A stretch of DNA of 64,000 nt from Solimonas sp. (GCA_030149365.1 JASBRP010000069.1:62001-126000); one strand, 5' to 3'; counted from the stretch's first letter, positions 32,747 to 41,233 are shown. Notes: generated from the sequence alone by a model not told the origin. Numbers and translations are program-made.

Positions 32747-33217
32747 ATGACTTCTGTCTCTTTTGCCCTGCACCCCCGCCTCAATGCCGACTGCATCGTG
32801 GCCGGCGACTGGCCGCTGTCGCGCCTGCTGCTGATGAACGACAGCCAGTACCCCTGGTACATCCTGGTGCCGCGGCGCCCCGACATCCGCGAGCTCCATG
32901 AGCTGGATGCGGCGGACCAGACCCAGCTGTTCCGGGAGTCGATGATCCTGAGCCGCGCACTGGCGCAGGCCTACAAGGGCGACAAGCTCAACATCGCCGC
33001 CCTCGGCAACATGGTGCCGCAGCTGCACCTGCACCATATCGTGCGCTTCACCAGCGACGCCGCCTGGCCGGCCCCGGTCTGGGGCAAGCACCCGGCCAAG
33101 CCGTACTCGGAGGGCGAGGCCCTGGCGCAGATCGAGCGCCTGCTACCGCGGCTGGAGTTGCCGCTGATGCCGCTGCGCACGGTCTCGCCCAGCGTCGCCC
33201 CGCCGCTAGACCAGTAG
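32747..33217 (+). CDS. HIT domain-containing protein
   Basis: A 156-residue histidine triad nucleotide hydrolase or transferase. The triad region is GNMVPQLHLHHIVRF, where the usual His-x-His-x-His is replaced by HLHH, a variant usual in this proteobacterial branch. NDSQYPWYILVPRRPDI and DAAWPAPVWGKHPAKPY flank it. Family members act on dinucleoside polyphosphates or nucleotidyl adducts. ATG 32747 is used because the longer frame has no related N-terminus. Confidence 0.9.
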   Translation: MTSVSFALHPRLNADCIVAGDWPLSRLLLMNDSQYPWYILVPRRPDIRELHELDAADQTQLFRESMILSRALAQAYKGDKLNIAALGNMVPQLHLHHIVRFTSDAAWPAPVWGKHPAKPYSEGEALAQIERLLPRLELPLMPLRTVSPSVAPPLDQ

Positions 33218-33354
33218 GCACTCCCAGGGGCAACAGTCTCCCAGCTTGCTTCCCCCCGTGGCCGGTCCCTAGACTGGCCTGACACCGCCCGATCGAGGCG
33301 GGCCAGGGTCATCCGGCCCCAGCACACGGAATAACGAAAGACGAGGGGATGGGC

Positions 33355-35757
33355 ATGGTCAAGCGGCTGCTGTGGGCGCTGTTGCTGTCTTCACCGGCGG
33401 CGCTGGCCGCGACACCAGCCGCGACTCCCGCGCCCTACGCCGTGCCCGGTGGCGCCGGCCTGTACCCGGTGCCCGACGCGCCGTACACCGCCACCTACCG
33501 CTCCATCTCGCTGGACGATCTGGTCCGCCTGAACCTCACCACCGGCACCTGGCATGGCTCGCCCAAGGTGCAGAAGGACCGCGCCTGGTACGACGCGCAC
33601 TTCTACGACACGCTGGCCGCCCGCAAGGTGTGGCGCGACGGCAGCTCGCCGCCGCGCTACCCACCGTTCCAGGGGCCCATCAGCTGGGACATCGTGCCGA
33701 TCCCGCAGGCGCCGCCACCGCCCTGCGACCAGCCGCAGCCCACCGGCTACGACGCCGAGTCCTGCCGCTACGTCAATCAGTTGTTCAAGGACCTGGACAA
33801 GACCAACCCCGCCGCCGCCCGGCTGGCGCGCGAGCAGGTGCGCCGCGGTCGTGACGTCTGGTTCAAGGGCAGCTTCGGCAACCAGGACGAGGAGTACCTG
33901 CACACCACGCGCACCGTGGGCCAGGACAATGTCTGGTATCCCTGGCTCGACACGCGCGAGCGCAAGCACCGCTTCACCAAGTGGGGAATGATCAACGATC
34001 CGGACTGCACGGAAGGCGATGCCAGCACCCTCTGGTATGACCGCTGCCCGGACGCGCACAGCTCCGGCGTGCTGGGCTACCGCAAGTACCACCAGGACCC
34101 GACCAGGGACGCTTCCGGCAAGGTGACCTTCGACCCCGTCACCGCGCCCTACCGCAAGGACGAGCTGCGGAAGAACCTGCGCTATGTGCTGGGCGGGCCC
34201 TGCGTGCAGTGCCACGTGGCCTTCGATCCCACCAACCCACCGAAGGATCCCAACAATCCGAAGTGGGAGAACATCCACGCCACCATCGGCAACCAGTACA
34301 CCATGCAGCCGATGCAGTACGTCATGGGCACGCCGGAGGATTCGCTGTCGCGCCAGGTACTCGGCGTGGGCCATCGTGTCGGCACCATCGACACCTCGCT
34401 GGTGGCCACGGACTTCCAGCACAACCCGGGCACGCAGAACAACATCATGGATTTCTCGAACAAGCGCCTGTTCGAGGAGAGCATGAAGGACCCCGTCACC
34501 GGCAAGATCACCAAGGCCCGCACGCGCCACGTGCTCAAGGGCGGCGAGGACAGCGTCGGCGAGCACCTGGCGCTGATCCGTGTGTACGTCAACATCGGCA
34601 TGTGCACCGAGGAATGCTGGACGCCCAAGTTCCCCAAGCCGGGCACGTTCTTCGGTGACAAGTCGCACCAGCAGCCCTTCGACATCGCGCAGTGCGCCAA
34701 GGACTGCGAGGCCTGGAATTACGCCGACGCCAAGATGCCGGAGCTGGCCTCCTTCCTGATGACCGGCGGCCCCACCTACCTGCTGAAGGCAAAGGATGTG
34801 GACGGCACGCCGGGCTCGGCCTTCGTCGACCTGGCCAAGGTGCCGCAGGGCCGCAAGGTCTTCGCGCGTGAGTGTGCCGGCTGCCACAGCTCCAAGTTCG
34901 CGCCGGACAACGTGCGCGCCGACAAGGCCGCGCTGGAGCGCTACTACGAGGGCCATGTCTTCGGCGCCGAGGACTACTGGCAGCACGAGTTCACGCCGGC
35001 CGAGCGCGACTCACCGGCCTTCCAGGCCAAGTACCTGGCCAAGGACCCGCAGAGCGGCAAGCTGCGCCCGCGCCAGTTCGTCGGCAAGGACTTCCTCGGA
35101 CAGGACTGGCTGGCCAACGACGAGCCGGTGCCGTTCAACATCATCGGCACCAACATGTGCCGCGCCATGCACGACAACCACAGCGCCGGGCACATCTGGG
35201 AGCAGTTCGCCTCCGAGGACTACCGCGCGCGGCCCTCGCCGGGCTCGGTGCCGCAGGTGCTCAACCGCATGGTGCCGGGCCTGGGCGGCCGCACCCTGGG
35301 CGAGAAGAAGATCGAGGGTGGCAGCGGCTACCTGCGCAACTTCTCGCTGCTGTCGGCCTGGGCCACCGCGCCCTTCCTGCATAACAACGCCGTCGGCGAG
35401 CTGACGCACCTGAAGGACGGCGGCATCGACTACACCGTGCGCGGCCGCGTGAAGCAGTTCGAGATGGCCTTCGACGAGCTGCTGACCTCGGACAACCCCA
35501 ACATCAATCCGCACCGTCCGCAGAAGATCAGCGTGACCGACCGCGACATCAAGCTGGCGCCGCGCGAGGACCAGCAGGGGCCGATCCGCCTGCCGGTGAA
35601 GAAGGGCACGCCGGTCGCGGCCTTCACCTCGTCCGATCCGCATGCGCCGCTGTTCATGAAGTGCGACGACCTGGTGGAGAACAAGGGTCACCAGTTCGGT
35701 GTGTCGCTGTCGAAGGACGACAAGCTGGCACTGCGCGAATTCCTCAAGCTGATGTAG
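33355..35757 (+). CDS. Large dihaem c-type cytochrome, RoxA/LoxA-like
   Basis: An 800-residue exported protein: signal peptide (about 1-19, ending AALAA), a large N-terminal domain without haem and two haem sites, CVQCH at residues 283-287 and CAGCH at 507-511. The C-terminal LLSAWATAPFLHNNAVGELTHL motif is typical of the MauG/bacterial CcP/RoxA superfamily, and the ~220-residue haem spacing resembles rubber oxygenase RoxA. The N-terminal part is longer than in RoxA. ATG 33355 is chosen because GAGGGG lies 6 bases upstream; ATG 33349 abuts that site. First of five same-strand genes that end at 39766. Substrate unknown; oxygenase, peroxidase or electron-transfer roles are all possible. Confidence 0.75.
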   Translation: MVKRLLWALLLSSPAALAATPAATPAPYAVPGGAGLYPVPDAPYTATYRSISLDDLVRLNLTTGTWHGSPKVQKDRAWYDAHFYDTLAARKVWRDGSSPPRYPPFQGPISWDIVPIPQAPPPPCDQPQPTGYDAESCRYVNQLFKDLDKTNPAAARLAREQVRRGRDVWFKGSFGNQDEEYLHTTRTVGQDNVWYPWLDTRERKHRFTKWGMINDPDCTEGDASTLWYDRCPDAHSSGVLGYRKYHQDPTRDASGKVTFDPVTAPYRKDELRKNLRYVLGGPCVQCHVAFDPTNPPKDPNNPKWENIHATIGNQYTMQPMQYVMGTPEDSLSRQVLGVGHRVGTIDTSLVATDFQHNPGTQNNIMDFSNKRLFEESMKDPVTGKITKARTRHVLKGGEDSVGEHLALIRVYVNIGMCTEECWTPKFPKPGTFFGDKSHQQPFDIAQCAKDCEAWNYADAKMPELASFLMTGGPTYLLKAKDVDGTPGSAFVDLAKVPQGRKVFARECAGCHSSKFAPDNVRADKAALERYYEGHVFGAEDYWQHEFTPAERDSPAFQAKYLAKDPQSGKLRPRQFVGKDFLGQDWLANDEPVPFNIIGTNMCRAMHDNHSAGHIWEQFASEDYRARPSPGSVPQVLNRMVPGLGGRTLGEKKIEGGSGYLRNFSLLSAWATAPFLHNNAVGELTHLKDGGIDYTVRGRVKQFEMAFDELLTSDNPNINPHRPQKISVTDRDIKLAPREDQQGPIRLPVKKGTPVAAFTSSDPHAPLFMKCDDLVENKGHQFGVSLSKDDKLALREFLKLM

Positions 35758-35763
35758 CCGGCC

Positions 35764-36411
35764 GTGTTCGTCGGCCACTACAGCGCCGCCTTCGCCCTCA
35801 AGGCATCGCAGCCGAGGGTACCGCTGTGGGCGATGTTCCTCGCCGTGCAGGCGGTGGACATCGGCTGGGCGCTGCTGGTGATGGCGGGTATCGAGAAGGC
35901 GCGGGTGGTGCCGGGCTTCACCGCGGCCTTTCCGGTGGATCTCTACTACATGCCCTACACCCACAGCCTGCTGGCCACCGCGATCTGGGCGGCCGTGCTG
36001 GGTCTGGCCTACCTCGCCTGGCGTCGCGGCCATGGTCGCGCGGCGGCGCTGGCCGTGGCGGCGGCCGTGGCCTCCCACTGGTTCCTCGACCTGCTGGTGC
36101 ATGCGCCGGACCTGCCGCTGTATGGCGACCAGCACAAGCAGGGCTTCGGCCTGTGGAACTACCCGCTGCCCGAACTGGCGCTGGAGCTGGGCCTGCTGGC
36201 CGGCGCCATCCTGCTCTACGTGCGTGCGCTGCCGCAGCAGGCGCGGCGCGCCTGGACGCTCGGCGCAGTGCTGGCGCTGGTGCAGGCCGGGCATACGCTG
36301 GGACCCTGGCTGATGGATGACGCCCGCGGCGTGGCCGCCATGGCGCTGGGCGGCTACCTGGTCTTTGCCGCCGCCGCGGCCTGGGTCGAGCGCGGAGCCG
36401 CACCGGCATGA
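35764..36411 (+). CDS. Polytopic membrane protein, YdjM/DUF457-like
   Basis: A 215-residue membrane protein with five or six segments. Its histidine/aspartate-bearing loops (MFVGHYSAAFAL at the start, YTHSLLATAIWA, ASHWFLDLLVHAPDLPL) recall membrane-bound metal-dependent hydrolase-like proteins of the YdjM/LexA-regulated group. GTG 35764 begins 6 bases after the cytochrome stop codon, and its own stop overlaps the next gene by four bases, so it belongs to the cytochrome cluster. A role in that system is inferred only from this tight packing. Confidence 0.75.
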   Translation: MFVGHYSAAFALKASQPRVPLWAMFLAVQAVDIGWALLVMAGIEKARVVPGFTAAFPVDLYYMPYTHSLLATAIWAAVLGLAYLAWRRGHGRAAALAVAAAVASHWFLDLLVHAPDLPLYGDQHKQGFGLWNYPLPELALELGLLAGAILLYVRALPQQARRAWTLGAVLALVQAGHTLGPWLMDDARGVAAMALGGYLVFAAAAAWVERGAAPA

Positions 36412-38129
36412 AGCGCGCCTTCGCCCTGCTGTTGCTTGCGGGCCTGGGCATCGCCGCCTGGCTCTGGCTGCGACCAGAGGCAGGGCCGCGCGGGCCAGAT
36501 ATCGTTCAGCGCAGCACGCAGGAGCCGGTGCATGCCGCGCCGCGCCTGAGCGCCAGGCTGATCGCCAGCGAGGATCTGCCGCCGGCCGGCACGCGCTCGC
36601 TGTTCGATCACCTGGTGGCGCAGAACGATGGCCTGCCGTATCCCTTCGAGAAGCTGGTGGAGATGCTGAAGAAGCAGGATCCGGAAGGCCGCATGCCGGT
36701 CACGCTGATGATCCCGCAGGGGCGCTCGCTGCTGAAGGCGCAGGCCGATTTCCACCACCCGCGCGTGCTGGTGGCGGCGGACTTCCAGGCGCCGGGCACG
36801 CCGGCCTCGCTGGGCCTGGCGCCACGCGGCCAGCTGTTCCTCGGCTTCGTGGAGGACGCCAACGAGATCGAGGTGCTGAGCTACAACGAGGCCGCCGGCC
36901 GCTTCGAGTTCCAGCTGGTGCAGGATTACTCCGCCACCGGCGCGCGCCGCATCGTCTACGCGCGCCGCGCGGTCTGCACCACCTGCCACCAGGGCGGCAC
37001 GCCGATCTTCCCGCAGCGCCCCTGGGCCGAGACCAACGGCCAGCCGGAAATTGCCGCGATGATCGTCGCCGCGCGCGGCAACGAGCCCTACCTCGGCATG
37101 CCGCTGGAGCAGCCGCTGGCCTCGCCGGAGCGTTTCGACGAGCTGACCGATACCGGCGCCTTCGTCGCGGTGACGCAGCAACTGTGGATCGACGCCTGCG
37201 GCGCGGAAGGGCAGGACTGCCGCCGCCTGATGCTGAAGCTGGCGCTGCGCTATCTCTCCGACCCCGGCAGCTTCGACGCGCAGTCCCCCGATGCCGCGCG
37301 GCTGCGGCAGATGCAGGCCGCGGCCTGGCCGGCGGAGGGCATCGCCGTGCCGGAGTCGGACCTGCGCAACCGCGATCCGCTGGCCGAGCAGCGTGGCCTG
37401 CGCAATCGCATCCGCGCACTGTTCACGCCGGCGCCGCAGCCGGGCGAGGGCGCCCGCAACAACGAGGACCTGGTGGCCTTCGACCAGTTGCCGAAGCTGC
37501 CAGCCGCGCTGGACCCGCTGACGCCGCGTCCGCCCAAGCGCCGGCTGACCGCCGCCGACATCGACGGCGTCTACGGCCTGGCCGCGCTGTTCAGCGACGG
37601 CGACCGCGCGCGGCTGGAGCAGGCCGGAGGCGTCAGCCCCGAACGGCTGGAGGCGGCGGTGGACCGGCTCGACCCGGCGCTGTTCCGTGCGGCACCCGTC
37701 TCGCGGGTGAAGCTCATGCAGGCCCTGCTCGGCGCCCTGGGCGAGAAGACCCTGCCGGCCTACTGCTGCCTGGACACGGCCGAGATGTCGCCGCCACTGG
37801 CCAGCGGCGGCCCGCCACTGGAACTATCCGCCGGCTCGCCGCTGCATCCCTTCGAGGAATACTGTTTCAGCTGCCACCGCGGCAACCCGGCCAAGCGCCT
37901 GGACTTCATGGGCGGGCGCAACGAGGCCGAGGTGCTGGCGCAGGTCAAGGCCACCCCCAAGATTCGCGATGTGCTCGACTGGGAGCGCTACCTGGGCGGT
38001 GAGAAGGCGCATACCCTGATGCCGCCGGCGGACTCGCCGCAGCGCGCCGCGATGCAGGATGCGCTGAAGAAGGACCCGCAGCTGATGGAGCGCATGCGCG
38101 ATACGGTTCCGGGGCTGTTCGATTTCTGA
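36408..38129 (+). CDS. Dihaem cytochrome c-like protein, unknown family
   Basis: A 573-residue protein with an N-terminal anchor or signal (residues 4-22) and two haem-binding motifs, CTTCH at 190-194 and CFSCH at 486-490, near the ends of two separate domains. Additional Cys pairs (ACGAEGQDC, YCC) lie between them and could form disulfides. The region around the first haem (RRIVYARRAVCTTCHQGGTPIFPQRPWAETNGQ) looks like a cytochrome c fold; the middle 200 residues are not recognised. Overlaps the preceding gene by four bases and is 10 bases from the next, so it is co-translated with this cluster. Confidence 0.75.
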   Translation: MKRAFALLLLAGLGIAAWLWLRPEAGPRGPDIVQRSTQEPVHAAPRLSARLIASEDLPPAGTRSLFDHLVAQNDGLPYPFEKLVEMLKKQDPEGRMPVTLMIPQGRSLLKAQADFHHPRVLVAADFQAPGTPASLGLAPRGQLFLGFVEDANEIEVLSYNEAAGRFEFQLVQDYSATGARRIVYARRAVCTTCHQGGTPIFPQRPWAETNGQPEIAAMIVAARGNEPYLGMPLEQPLASPERFDELTDTGAFVAVTQQLWIDACGAEGQDCRRLMLKLALRYLSDPGSFDAQSPDAARLRQMQAAAWPAEGIAVPESDLRNRDPLAEQRGLRNRIRALFTPAPQPGEGARNNEDLVAFDQLPKLPAALDPLTPRPPKRRLTAADIDGVYGLAALFSDGDRARLEQAGGVSPERLEAAVDRLDPALFRAAPVSRVKLMQALLGALGEKTLPAYCCLDTAEMSPPLASGGPPLELSAGSPLHPFEEYCFSCHRGNPAKRLDFMGGRNEAEVLAQVKATPKIRDVLDWERYLGGEKAHTLMPPADSPQRAAMQDALKKDPQLMERMRDTVPGLFDF

Positions 38130-38139
38130 GGAGAAGAGG

Positions 38140-38898
38140 GTGAAGCGTCTGCTGCCGCTGCTGCTTTTGATGGCCTGGACCCAGGCTGGGGCGGAACCCG
38201 CCTTTGCCCGGATGTACAAGGCGGAGTATGGCTACGCGCCCTCCTGCAATGCCTGCCACAAGGATGGCGGCGGCACGCCGCTGAATGCCTACGGCCAGGA
38301 GTTCAAGGACGCCGGCATGAGCGCCGGCGCCTTCGCCAAGATCGCCGGCAAGGACGCCGACGGTGACGGCGCCGCCAACGGTGCCGAGGCCCAGGCCCGC
38401 GCCAACCCGGGCAGCAAGGGCTCCACCCCGGCGAACAAGGGCGACTGGCTCGACACCGCCAGCCTGATCCCGCGCGAGGTGCAGGCAGCCTTTCCCGGCG
38501 TGCGCGAATACCTGCCGCGCGACGCCATCCTGACCGACGCCGACATCGCCCGCGCCAGGACCCTGGGCGCCACGCTGGGCAAGGCCGACGAGAACACCAT
38601 CTACGTGCCGTTGCAGGACAAGCGCCCGGCCGGCACGGCGCTGATCTTCCCGGCCGAGTTCAAGGGCAAGCTGTTCTTCCTGCTGATGGTGACCGACCGC
38701 CAGCTCAAGGTGACCCAGGTCAAGCCCATGAGCAGTACCCAGGTGCCGGCGGCCGCGCAGAGCAAGGTCTACGCGAAGTTCAACGGCATCGCCGTGGACC
38801 AGCTGCCGGCGGCGACCGGCAGCGATCTCGATGCCGCGATCACCGCGGCGGTAAAGAAGGCGGGCACGCTGCTCTACGTGAGGCTCAAGAATGCGTAA
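38140..38898 (+). CDS. Mono-haem cytochrome with calcium-loop motif
   Basis: A 252-residue secreted protein with signal peptide (1-18, AGA-E), one haem site CNACH at residues 36-40, and a DADGDGAANGAE loop at 72-83 that matches thrombospondin/dockerin-type calcium binding. The C-terminal ~150 residues contain no Cys and are predicted beta-rich. GTG 38140 follows a strong GAGGAGAAG site. It overlaps the next gene by 8 bases. The N-terminal ~65 residues (PSCNACHKDGGGTPLNAYGQEF) resemble small cytochrome-like domains seen in secreted surface proteins. Confidence 0.78.
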   Translation: MKRLLPLLLLMAWTQAGAEPAFARMYKAEYGYAPSCNACHKDGGGTPLNAYGQEFKDAGMSAGAFAKIAGKDADGDGAANGAEAQARANPGSKGSTPANKGDWLDTASLIPREVQAAFPGVREYLPRDAILTDADIARARTLGATLGKADENTIYVPLQDKRPAGTALIFPAEFKGKLFFLLMVTDRQLKVTQVKPMSSTQVPAAAQSKVYAKFNGIAVDQLPAATGSDLDAAITAAVKKAGTLLYVRLKNA

Positions 38899-39766
38899 CG
38901 CGCGCACGGCGGGAAAAGTGACCGTGCGGCTGTTCGAGTTCGGCCTGGTGGCCTTCTTCGTCGCCATATTCCTGCTGGCCCGCAGCCTGGCAGTCTCGGC
39001 GGCTGATGCCGACGCAGGTGCCGCGCAGCCGGCGGCGGCCGAGGCGCAGCAGGCAGCGCCCGCCGGCGACGACTTCGACTTCTTCAGCGACCAGCCGGTG
39101 GAGAGCGCCGCGGTCGTCGAGCTGCCGCCGGAGAAGCCGTTGTGGCTTACCGTGGGCGGGCCGCTGGCGCTGATCGTGGTGTTCTTCCTGATCCTGGCGG
39201 CGGTGTGGTGGTTCATCCCCTTCGACTCGCACAGCGTGGAGCTGAACCTGCGCGAGCTGCCGCCGGCGGCCAAGCGCGGTATCGCCATGGCGGTGGTGAT
39301 GTTCGGCATCGCCTTCTGTTTCGGTGCCTCGGAGATCTGGTACCAGTTGCGCCTGCACGGCACGGCCCAGGCCTATTTCGAGCAGATGTCGCTGGGCAAG
39401 CTTATCGCCTTCACCCACGCGCACCTGTTCGGCTTCACCACCTGCTTCTTCATCATTGGCATCCCGTTCTCGATGCAGTTCAACCAGTTGCAGTCCTACC
39501 AGTGGATATTTCCGGTGGGCCTGGCCGCGTCGATGGTGGACGTGATGTCCTGGTGGGGCATCAAGTACGTGGCGCCGAGCTTCGAGTGGGTGTCGATGTT
39601 CTGCGGCATCCTGTTCAGTTTCAGCTACCTGTTCATGCTGGTAGGCCTGCTGCGCGTGCTGCTGTTCCCGGACGTGATCTGGCGCTCCGACAAGGACCGC
39701 GCCCAGCGCCTGCAGCAGCGGGCCGAGCTGCGCGAGGCTGCAAAGCATCATGAAGGCGACTACTAG
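38891..39766 (+). CDS. Polytopic membrane protein with THAH motif
   Basis: A 291-residue protein with about six membrane segments (approximately 14-34, 84-110, 129-150, 171-194, 203-223, 233-258). A periplasmic acidic/alanine loop (36-80) separates the first two. Segment four has THAHLFGF with His176 and His178 in or near the membrane, candidates for haem or metal ligands, and segments five and six include MVDVMSWWGIKYV. I do not recognise the family. It overlaps the mono-haem cytochrome by 8 bases, so it is the likely membrane partner (quinone- or haem-linked) of the cluster. Confidence 0.75.
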   Translation: MRNARTAGKVTVRLFEFGLVAFFVAIFLLARSLAVSAADADAGAAQPAAAEAQQAAPAGDDFDFFSDQPVESAAVVELPPEKPLWLTVGGPLALIVVFFLILAAVWWFIPFDSHSVELNLRELPPAAKRGIAMAVVMFGIAFCFGASEIWYQLRLHGTAQAYFEQMSLGKLIAFTHAHLFGFTTCFFIIGIPFSMQFNQLQSYQWIFPVGLAASMVDVMSWWGIKYVAPSFEWVSMFCGILFSFSYLFMLVGLLRVLLFPDVIWRSDKDRAQRLQQRAELREAAKHHEGDY

Positions 39767-39795
39767 GCTCGTTTTACCGGCACTTTCGAGCCTTG

Positions 39796-39811
39796 TTAGC
39801 CGATCGGCTAA
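39796..39811. promoter_or_regulatory. Perfect 16-base palindrome upstream of the barrel-SH3b gene
   Basis: TTAGCCGATCGGCTAA reads identically on both strands. It lies 82 bases before the start at 39893 and 30 bases after the cytochrome cluster ends. It could be a dimeric repressor or activator site; no hairpin loop is available, so a DNA operator is more likely than a terminator. A second weak stem (GGCTCG/CGAGCC, 39766-39792) lies beside it. Confidence 0.45.
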
Positions 39812-39892
39812 TGCCGTGGCAGGGCTTCTCGCGGCAGAATAGGATGGGGTTCAAACCAGCCCAGGAACGGGCGCATACAACGGGGAAAGTAC

Positions 39893-40867
39893 ATGAAGTT
39901 CGTGAATTGGCTGGGGCTGGGTGTCCTGGCGATGAGCAGTGCGGCCAATGCGGGCGTTTACGTCGGCGCTGCCGGCAGCATGACGCAGTACGAATACGAC
40001 AACGTCGACGACGCTACGGGTTTTACCGCTTTCGCGGGGTTCCGCTCGGAGTCCCTGCCGTTGATGTTCGAAGTGGCCTATGCCGATTTCGGCGATCACG
40101 ACATCACCGATGATCCCGGTGTGAGCATCGGCTTCTCCGGCATGCGCGCGTCGGCCGGGTATTTTGGCCGCCTGAGCCCCACCGGGTCCGGCGTCTGGAT
40201 CAAGGGCGGCTACTACAAGGGCGATTCCGAAGGAAAGGCGGCGGGCCTGGGTAGCGACGAGCTGTCCAGCAGTGGCTTCACCTGGGGTGTCGGCGGCGAT
40301 TGGAAGATTACCCGCAATCTCGGCCTGCGCCTGGACCTTGAAAGCTACATGGGCGTCAAGGATTTCAACGGCTATCCGGTGAGTCTCGACAACGAGAGTG
40401 ATGTCACCGTGATCAGCCTGGGCTTGGTGTTCGAGTTGCCCTCGCGTGGCTCGGCCGCTTCCTCTGGCTCCAACAGCCGCAGTAGCTACACGCCTCCCCC
40501 GGCCCCGGCTCCTGCCCCGGCTCCCACCTATGCGCCCACGCCTGCGGCGGCTCCGCCGGAGCCGGTTGTCATGCAGGCCCCCGCTCCGGCACCGCAGCCC
40601 GTTCTGGCCCCGGCGCCAGTGGCGCCGGTCGTTGCCGCGCGCGCCAGTGCCAAGCCCGGCATGCCGGTGATCGGCGTGCGCCACACGAGCCAGCCGACCG
40701 CGCTGCTGCGCCAGCCGCGCGCCGGGTCACCGGTGGACGCCAGCCTGGCGGCCGGCACGGAGGTGCAGCTCATGCAGCGCGTGCCCAATGCGCTGGGCAT
40801 CTGGTGGTATGTCTACGCCAACGGCGTCGCCGGCTGGGTGAACGACAGCGCCCTGGCGCCGCAGTAA
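39893..40867 (+). CDS. Outer-membrane beta-barrel protein with C-terminal SH3b domain
   Basis: A 324-residue exported protein. After a signal peptide (1-20, ANA-G) comes an eight-strand OmpA/OprF-like barrel (about 21-185: alternating aromatic strands such as YVGAAGSMTQYEYDNV and GLRLDLESYMGV ending in VISLGLVFEL), a proline/alanine linker (about 200-250, PAPAPAPAP repeats) and an SH3b domain (about 255-324) with LRQPRAGSPV and WWYVYANGVAGWVNDS. SH3b domains bind peptidoglycan, so the protein may tie outer membrane to wall in place of the usual OmpA domain. Followed by a smaller SH3b gene. Confidence 0.85.
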   Translation: MKFVNWLGLGVLAMSSAANAGVYVGAAGSMTQYEYDNVDDATGFTAFAGFRSESLPLMFEVAYADFGDHDITDDPGVSIGFSGMRASAGYFGRLSPTGSGVWIKGGYYKGDSEGKAAGLGSDELSSSGFTWGVGGDWKITRNLGLRLDLESYMGVKDFNGYPVSLDNESDVTVISLGLVFELPSRGSAASSGSNSRSSYTPPPAPAPAPAPTYAPTPAAAPPEPVVMQAPAPAPQPVLAPAPVAPVVAARASAKPGMPVIGVRHTSQPTALLRQPRAGSPVDASLAAGTEVQLMQRVPNALGIWWYVYANGVAGWVNDSALAPQ

Positions 40868-40874
40868 GCTGGAG

Positions 40875-40902
40875 AAGGCGGCCCGCGGGGGCGGGCCGCC
40901 TT
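40875..40902. terminator. GC-rich hairpin after the barrel-SH3b gene
   Basis: A perfect 12-base stem AAGGCGGCCCGC / GCGGGCCGCCTT with a GGGG loop. The plus-strand 3' side is CAAAAAAT, not T-rich, so termination in the plus direction is not assured; it may attenuate read-through into the next gene. Confidence 0.6.
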
Positions 40903-40924
40903 CAAAAAATCGAGAGGGGGAGAC

Positions 40925-41233
40925 GTGAACAGGATTCTGGTGGCCGCCTTGCTGGCGGGATTTGGTTTTTCGGCACAGGCACAACTGCCGGTGATGATCG
41001 TGGCGCCGCCCGTGGTGGTTCCGCCGCCGGCCCTGATGCCGGGCCCGGCGAAGACCAAGCAGGCCACGGTGCTGCGTGCCCGGCCCCAGCACCAGTCCAC
41101 CATCGAGGGGCCGGTGCCCGCGGGCGCCAGTCTCAAGCTGCAGGTGCGGCAATCGAACCGCGACGGCGGCTGGTGGTATACCCAGCATCAGCAGTACAGC
41201 GGCTGGATCGAGGAAGCCACACTGTCACAGTGA
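40925..41233 (+). CDS. Small secreted SH3b domain protein
   Basis: A 102-residue protein: signal peptide (1-19, AQA-Q), a short proline-rich stretch (22-42) and an SH3b domain with VLRARPQHQSTIEGPVPAGASLKL and GGWWYTQHQQYSGWIEEATL. Its SH3b matches the C-terminal domain of the upstream barrel protein in pattern (x-LR-x-RP, WWY, GWI/V), so it may be a duplicated free domain. GTG 40925 follows GAGGGGGAGA. It is 57 bases from the preceding gene, behind a hairpin. Confidence 0.8.
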   Translation: MNRILVAALLAGFGFSAQAQLPVMIVAPPVVVPPPALMPGPAKTKQATVLRARPQHQSTIEGPVPAGASLKLQVRQSNRDGGWWYTQHQQYSGWIEEATLSQ

